From Streptomyces sp. V3I8 (lineage in GTDB: Bacteria > Actinomycetota > Actinomycetes > Streptomycetales > Streptomycetaceae): DNA of 64,000 nt. The DNA is taken from contig NZ_JAUSZL010000002.1 in NCBI RefSeq assembly GCF_030817535.1, positions 2,356,001 to 2,420,000 on the forward strand. Reading direction: 5' to 3'. Shown here one piece after another: positions 59,518-64,000 of the stretch. The position numbers and the translations under genes are program-made. Below the pieces are notes generated by a model. The model saw only the letters and a list, made by a program, of their open reading frames with translations, made no database searches and was not told where the DNA came from. Each line of letters starts with the position of its first letter. The first letter of the stretch is position 1.

Positions 59518-60345
59518 CTACTGCGGTTCGGGGCCGGTGGCGACCGGGCGCCCCTCGTCCCGCGACCACTCCGACCAGGAACCCACGTACAGCGCGGCCG
59601 GGACGCCCGCGACCGCCAGCGCCAGCACCTCGTGCGCGCCGGAGACGCCCGACCCGCAGTAAACGCCCACCTCGGTGGTGCCGTCGGCACCCAGGGACGT
59701 GAAGCGGTCGGCGAGTTCACCGGCCGGGCGGAACCGACCGGATTCGGCCACATTTTCCGTGGTCGGCGCCGAGACCGCGCCCGGGATGTGACCGCCGACC
59801 CGGTCGATCGGCTCGATGTCGCCGCGGTAGCGCTCGGCGGCCCGGGCGTCGAGGAGCAGACCGGTGCGGGCCAGCGAGGCGGCGCCGTCGGCGTCCAGTA
59901 CGGGCACCGCTCCGGGAGCCGGTACGAAGGTCCCGGCGGCCGGCACCGTCCGGCCGCTCTCGACCGGACCGCTCCAGGCCGCCAGGCCGCCGTCAAGCAC
60001 ACGCACCGCCGGGTGACCCGTCCAGCTCAACAGCCACCAGGCGCGTGCGGCGGCCCAGCCGAGCCCTCCGTCGTACACGACCACGTCCCGGTCCCCGGAC
60101 ACCCCGGCCGCGCGCATGGCCGCTCCGAAAGCTTCCGGGTCGGGCAGTGGATGACGGCCCGCCGCGCCCGCGGGACCGGCGAGTTCGGTGTCGAGGTCCA
60201 CGTAGACGGCCCCCGGGATGTGCGCCTCCTCGTAGGCCTGGCGGAGATTCGGCCCGCCGAGCTGCCAGCGGACGTCCAGGACGACCGGCGGGTTCGGGCC
60301 TGCCAGGTCGCTCGCGAGTCGGGATGCGGAGATGATGGCGTTCAT
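59518..60345 (-). CDS. Rhodanese-type sulfurtransferase (two domains)
   Basis: Protein of 275 residues from ATG 60345; an in-frame ATG at 60354 is also possible. Two rhodanese domains: the first (about 1-130) has VVLDVRWQLGG and HIPGAVYVDLD without a catalytic Cys; the second has LLLDARAAERYRGD, HIPGAVSAP and the active-site loop VYCGSGVSG. The six-residue loop is of the 3-mercaptopyruvate/thiosulfate type. It should transfer sulfane sulfur to a thiol or cyanide. Monocistronic. Confidence 0.9.
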   Translation of the reverse strand: MNAIISASRLASDLAGPNPPVVLDVRWQLGGPNLRQAYEEAHIPGAVYVDLDTELAGPAGAAGRHPLPDPEAFGAAMRAAGVSGDRDVVVYDGGLGWAAARAWWLLSWTGHPAVRVLDGGLAAWSGPVESGRTVPAAGTFVPAPGAVPVLDADGAASLARTGLLLDARAAERYRGDIEPIDRVGGHIPGAVSAPTTENVAESGRFRPAGELADRFTSLGADGTTEVGVYCGSGVSGAHEVLALAVAGVPAALYVGSWSEWSRDEGRPVATGPEPQ

Positions 60346-60692
60346 GGCCACCATCCTCGCGCACGGGGTGGCCGCATCGTCCAGGTCCGGCTACCGTGCT
60401 CGGCCGGGCCGCCCCGACCACGGGGCGTACCCGACCGGGCACACGCCGTACGGCCGGAGCGCACGATGGACGACCGGAACGCATGATGGACGACCGGCGG
60501 ACATCCGCGGGTCATCACGGGGAAACGGATGGGCAACACGAAGGCGGGCATCCTCCCGTCATGGGCCGTCCGGCCGGAGCGTGGTACGCCCCCGGTGGTG
60601 CGACCATCGGCACCGGACACCCGGATCCGCGCAGAGGCGGCCCGGGAAACCGAAGTGAAGCGGCCCCGCGAGGCGCCGAGGAGAGGGTGACG
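60346..60692. other. Non-coding region upstream of the VOC gene, with a 20-bp direct repeat
   Basis: 347 bases without a supported gene. GATGGACGACCGG occurs at 60465-60477 and 60485-60497, part of a 20-bp tandem duplication over 60461-60500. The VOC gene ribosome site (GGAGAGGG) lies at 60680-60687. Confidence 0.5.
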
Positions 60693-61487
60693 ATGACCGA
60701 GGCACCGGGGTCGGCCGGCCTGAACGGCACTGTGTACGCGCCCGGCACACCCTGCTGGGTGAGTCTGATGGTGCACGGGCTGACCGCGACCCAGGAGTTC
60801 TACGGGAAACTGTTCGGCTGGGAGTTCCGGCCCGGCCCGCAGCAACTGGGCGCCTATGTGCGGGCGCGGCTGGGCGGGCACGAGGTGGCGGGCATCGGCC
60901 TGCTCCCGTCGGACCGGCACCTGCCCGTCGCGTGGACGCCCTACCTCGCCTCGGACGACGTGGACCTGACGGCGGAGACGGTCCGGCACTGCGGCGGCAC
61001 GGTCGGCGTGGGGCCGCTGGTCGCCGACGAGGCCGGCCGCCTGGCGATCGCCTCGGACCCCTCCGGCGCGGTGTTCGGCGTCTGGCAGGCCGCATCCCAC
61101 CTCGGTGCGGGCATCACCGGCGTCCCCGGGAGCCTCGCCTGGAACGAGCTGGTCACACGGGACTGCGAGAGTGTCGCCACGTTCTACGGGACGGTCTTCG
61201 GCTACGAGGAGGAGCCCGTCGTCTCCGCCGATCTCGACTACCTCACCCTGCGCGTCAAGGGCCATCCGGTGGCCGGCATCCACGGCGTCGGCGGCGCCCT
61301 CCCCCGGGACCGCGGCGCCCACTGGATGACGTACTTCGAGGTCGCGGACGTGGACACGGCCGTGACCCAGGTCGTCGACCTCGGCGGACACGTCCTCGAG
61401 GCGGCCCACGAGAGCCCGCACGGCCGGGTCGCCGCGGTGACGGACCCGGAGGGCGCGGCGTTCTCGGTGGTCCGGACGAGGCGCTGA
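60693..61487 (+). CDS. VOC superfamily protein with two glyoxalase-like domains
   Basis: Protein of 264 residues; ATG 60693 has GGAGAGGG upstream, unlike more upstream in-frame starts. Two homologous VOC halves: GTPCWVSLMVHGLTATQEFYGKLFGWEF then ends near VFGVWQA; and SLAWNELVTRDCESVATFYGTVFGYE, ending FSVVRTRR. Metal-ligand Glu positions are not clear. Such proteins are often annotated as bleomycin/glyoxalase-like, and many act as small-molecule binders. No substrate is evident from the neighbours. Confidence 0.85.
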   Translation: MTEAPGSAGLNGTVYAPGTPCWVSLMVHGLTATQEFYGKLFGWEFRPGPQQLGAYVRARLGGHEVAGIGLLPSDRHLPVAWTPYLASDDVDLTAETVRHCGGTVGVGPLVADEAGRLAIASDPSGAVFGVWQAASHLGAGITGVPGSLAWNELVTRDCESVATFYGTVFGYEEEPVVSADLDYLTLRVKGHPVAGIHGVGGALPRDRGAHWMTYFEVADVDTAVTQVVDLGGHVLEAAHESPHGRVAAVTDPEGAAFSVVRTRR

Positions 61488-61545
61488 GCCGGCCGCCGGA
61501 ACAGAACACCCCGTGCCGTCGAGCCGGCGGAGCCGACGCGATCCG

Positions 61546-62202
61546 TCAGCGGCGGGCCGCGGCGTCCACCGGCAGCACGTCCGGGGACAGCGCTCCCGCC
61601 CTGGCGGTGGCCGCGGTCATCCGCCGGCTGTGGTGGCGGCGGCACAGCACCTCGTAGCCGATGTCCTCCGACTGGTCGACGTCACCGACGACGACCTGGG
61701 CGCCCTCCACCACCATGCGGCCCCCTATGGTGCGGGCGTTGTGCGTGGCGCGGGCGCCGCACCAGCACAGGGCCTCGACCTGCAGGACCTCGACGCGGTC
61801 CGCGAGTTCGACGAGGCGCTGGGAGCCCGGGAAGAGCTTGGAGCGGAAGTCGGTCGTGATGCCGAAGGCGAAGACGTCGATGTCCAGGTCGTCGACCACG
61901 CGGGCGAGCTGGTCGATCTGCTCGGGGGCGAGGAACTGCGCCTCGTCGGCGATGACGTAGTCCGCGCGGCCGCCCTGCGAGAGGTGGTCGACGAGGTACG
62001 CGTACACGTCCTGGTCGTCCTCGACCTCCACCGCGTCCGTGACCAGGCCGAGGCGGGAGGACAGCTTGCCCTCGCCCGCGCGGTCGTCGCGGGTGAAGAT
62101 CATGCCCTGCAGGCCGCGGGCCGAGCGGTTGTGCTCGATCTGCAGAGCCAGTGTCGACTTCCCGCAGTCCATGGTTCCGGAGAAGAACACCAGCTCGGGC
62201 AT
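61546..62202 (-). CDS. tdk: Thymidine kinase (type II)
   Basis: Protein of 218 residues, MPELVFFSGTMDCGKST with Walker A GTMDCGKS. Walker B region VIADEAQFL, the catalytic Glu in this DEAQF, and the lasso region with zinc-binding CWCGARATHN and YEVLCRRHH. All residues of type II kinases are present. It phosphorylates thymidine in the salvage pathway. It is monocistronic or weakly coupled to the phosphodiesterase gene upstream on the same strand. Confidence 0.95.
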   Translation of the reverse strand: MPELVFFSGTMDCGKSTLALQIEHNRSARGLQGMIFTRDDRAGEGKLSSRLGLVTDAVEVEDDQDVYAYLVDHLSQGGRADYVIADEAQFLAPEQIDQLARVVDDLDIDVFAFGITTDFRSKLFPGSQRLVELADRVEVLQVEALCWCGARATHNARTIGGRMVVEGAQVVVGDVDQSEDIGYEVLCRRHHSRRMTAATARAGALSPDVLPVDAAARR

Positions 62203-62264
62203 GGGGAGTCGAGCACCTTTCAGCGGAGGCTTTCCAGCGGGGACGGGTCGGGACGGGCGCGGGG

Positions 62265-63452
62265 TCAGGAACGTACTTCCAGGAGCGGGACGTGCTGTTC
62301 CGCCGGGGTCATCGAGCCGTGGTTGCCGACCATCAGCGACTCCTTCGGCTCCCGCTCGGACGCGGTGATCAGCACGTCGTCCCGGGCGGCCGCGACGACG
62401 TCGCCGATGCGCGCGTGGACCCGCTCGTCGACGTGCGGTCCGAACCAGCCCGCCGCGATCGCCTCGTCGCGCGAGGCCACCCAGAACTGCTCGCCGAGCA
62501 CCTCGCGCCAGCAGGTCAGGACGTCCGACTCGGCGCCCGGGACCGCGTAGACGTGCCGGGCGCGGCCTTCGCCGCCCAGCAGGGCGACCCCCGCGCGCAG
62601 TTCCCAGTCCTCGTCGAAGTCGATGCGGTGCTGCTCGTCGAAGGGGACGTCGAGCATGCCGTGGTCGGCGGTGACGTAGAGGGCGGCGCGCGGCGGCAGT
62701 TGCTCGGCCAGGCGCTGGACCAGCCGGTCCACGTACATGAGCTGTCCGCGCCAGGCGTCGGAGTCGATGCCGAAGCGGTGGCCCTTGCCGTCCACCTCGG
62801 CGTAGTACGTGTAGACCAGCGAGCGGTCCCCCGCGGCCAGTTGCTCGGCCGCGCAGTCCATCCGGTCCTCGCCGGTCAGCCGGCCGTGGAACGTCCCGCC
62901 GCTGAGCGCGATCTTGGTCAGAGGGGTGTTCTGGAAGTGCGGTGCGGACACCTGCGCCGTGTGCACGCCCGCCGCGTCGGCCAGCTGGAACACCGTCGGG
63001 TACGGCTGCCACGTGGTCGGCTTGGTCCAGGGGATCCAGCGCAGCTGGTTCATCAGCTCGCCGGTCCCCGGGTCGCGCACGGTGTAGCCGGGCAGTCCGT
63101 GGGCCCCCGGCGGCAGTCCGGTGCCGACCGAGGCGAGCGAGGTCGCGGTGGTCGCGGGATAGCCGGCGGTGATCGGCCGACCGGTGCCGCCGCGCGAGCT
63201 GCCCAGCAGGGAGGTCATGAACGGGGCCTCGTCCGGGTGCGCCTTCAGCTGCTCCCAGCCCAGGCCGTCGATCAGGAAGACGCAGTTGCGGTCGGCCGGA
63301 CCCAGCTCCGCGAGCGAGGCGGTCATGTCCGGTACGCCCATGCCGGCGGCCAGGGTGGGCAGCAGGTCCGCGAGGGAACCGGTTCCGTACTCGGGGACGG
63401 GCGCGGAGCCGACGGTGAGTGGCTCCGGGTGGTCCCAGACGTGCTGGGACAT
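62265..63452 (-). CDS. Alkaline-phosphatase-superfamily nucleotide pyrophosphatase/phosphodiesterase
   Basis: Protein of 395 residues; ATG 63452 overlaps the DUF5998 stop (ATGA). The first metal site is VFLIDGLGWEQL, the nucleophile Thr is in YPATTATSLASVGTG, and later metal sites are YAEVDGKGHRFG, TADHGMLDVP and VGNHGSMTP. This is the NPP-type layout. No signal peptide, so the enzyme should be cytoplasmic. Substrate unknown; it is part of the DUF5998 operon. Confidence 0.88.
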   Translation of the reverse strand: MSQHVWDHPEPLTVGSAPVPEYGTGSLADLLPTLAAGMGVPDMTASLAELGPADRNCVFLIDGLGWEQLKAHPDEAPFMTSLLGSSRGGTGRPITAGYPATTATSLASVGTGLPPGAHGLPGYTVRDPGTGELMNQLRWIPWTKPTTWQPYPTVFQLADAAGVHTAQVSAPHFQNTPLTKIALSGGTFHGRLTGEDRMDCAAEQLAAGDRSLVYTYYAEVDGKGHRFGIDSDAWRGQLMYVDRLVQRLAEQLPPRAALYVTADHGMLDVPFDEQHRIDFDEDWELRAGVALLGGEGRARHVYAVPGAESDVLTCWREVLGEQFWVASRDEAIAAGWFGPHVDERVHARIGDVVAAARDDVLITASEREPKESLMVGNHGSMTPAEQHVPLLEVRS

Positions 63453-64000
63453 CAGCGGGTGACGTCCGTGGTCGCCTCGGAGAGCGACTGTGCGAAGGCG
63501 AGCGTCTGGCGCACGGCGTCCGGGCCGTCCCCGGCCTCGCTGACGCGCAGGCTCAGGTCGTCCGCCGTCGAGCTGCCGGTGTAGCCGTGGTCGGCCTCGC
63601 AGTTGGAGTCGCCGCAGGCCGCGGGCTCCAGGTCGATGCGGGCGACCGCGCCCCAGCCGATGGTGAGGACGACCTCGCGCGGCAGCGTCCCCACGACGTA
63701 CTTCTCGGGGTTCGCCACGACGCGGCTGAGCACCACCGACGAGATCCGGCCGAGCTTCACGGACTCGGTGGACGTGGTCGCGTACGGCGTCGGCGACGTG
63801 CTGTCAGCCGCCTGCTCGTCCGTGTGGCTCACGATGAAGCGGTTGCCCGTGAGGACGAGCACCGTGACGTGCCGACGCACCTCGTTGGCGTCGAACGTGG
63901 TCTCCTGGTGGACCAGGTACGACCGGATCGGCTCGCCGCCCACAGCGGCCTCCACCGCCTCGGCCACGAGGGCCGGGTAGTAGCCGCTGCGCTCGATCGC
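63452..64000 (-). CDS. DUF5998 protein, 5' end beyond the window
   Basis: The frame stays open to the window edge (AIERSGYYPALVAEAV), so the start is outside; a GTG at 63967 is internal. The visible 182 residues are a beta-rich domain: SYLVHQETTFDANEVRRHVTV, RFIVSHTDEQAAD, VKLGRISSVVLSRVV and LTIGWGAVARIDLEPAACGDSNC. It matches the actinobacterial DUF5998 family as I recall it. Its stop overlaps the start of the phosphodiesterase gene. Function unknown. Confidence 0.85.
   Translation of the reverse strand, partial: AIERSGYYPALVAEAVEAAVGGEPIRSYLVHQETTFDANEVRRHVTVLVLTGNRFIVSHTDEQAADSTSPTPYATTSTESVKLGRISSVVLSRVVANPEKYVVGTLPREVVLTIGWGAVARIDLEPAACGDSNCEADHGYTGSSTADDLSLRVSEAGDGPDAVRQTLAFAQSLSEATTDVTR

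Overview
The window is high-GC chromosomal DNA with strongly GC-biased third codon positions. It carries sepH, a cutRS-like two-component system, dut, tdk, a [2Fe-2S]-type ferrochelatase and several actinomycete-specific DUF families, so the source is almost certainly a Streptomyces or a very close relative.

Region 1 (1-18325, all plus strand) is a compact cluster of eight genes, mostly overlapping by 4 nt: a helical-repeat protein cut by the window edge, an SPFH-like protein, a PycTM-type membrane protein, a vWA protein with a signal/anchor segment and a C-terminal membrane helix, a 1327-residue tubulin-like protein, a large membrane protein, a pseudokinase-like protein, a P-loop GTPase, and a GAP1-like partner split by an apparent frameshift. 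This combination resembles the NTP-dependent conflict systems predicted by comparative genomics (DO-GTPase/GAP1 type) rather than housekeeping genes. Three of the proteins carry acidic, tryptophan-rich motifs in disordered tracts, which suggests they dock to a common surface.

Region 2 (about 18326-32767) looks like an accessory defence island. It opens with a five-gene operon: a frameshifted XRE/helical-repeat regulator, a TIR protein, a STAND-like ATPase with an altered Walker A, a membrane SPFH-like protein and a small protein. Two of these share a short VQ-centred glycine-rich tail motif. This operon is my best candidate for an undescribed system. Next come a Doc/antitoxin pair with a perfect palindromic operator, three degenerate 3' ends of tyrosine integrases interleaved with small cargo genes, and a nuclease-NTPase-TPR protein of Avs-like architecture.

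Region 3 (32768-64000) is Streptomyces core genome: an RNA methyltransferase; a potassium group (KimA-like permease, two TrkA proteins, kdpDE without kdpFABC, and a 31-residue membrane peptide); a DUF3159 protein and an OB-fold protein; an ABC ATPase; an alginate-lyase-family exoenzyme; an amidase; then DUF3710, dut, a thioesterase, DUF3093, DUF4193, cutRS, IMPase, ferrochelatase, an MFS transporter, a sugar-lactone oxidase, sepH, a rhodanese, a VOC protein, tdk, an AP-superfamily phosphodiesterase and DUF5998. Strong GC-rich hairpins separate many of the core transcription units.

Two probable single-base frameshifts (near 17490 and 19629) lie within 2.2 kb of each other. They may be sequencing errors and should be checked before any biological reading.
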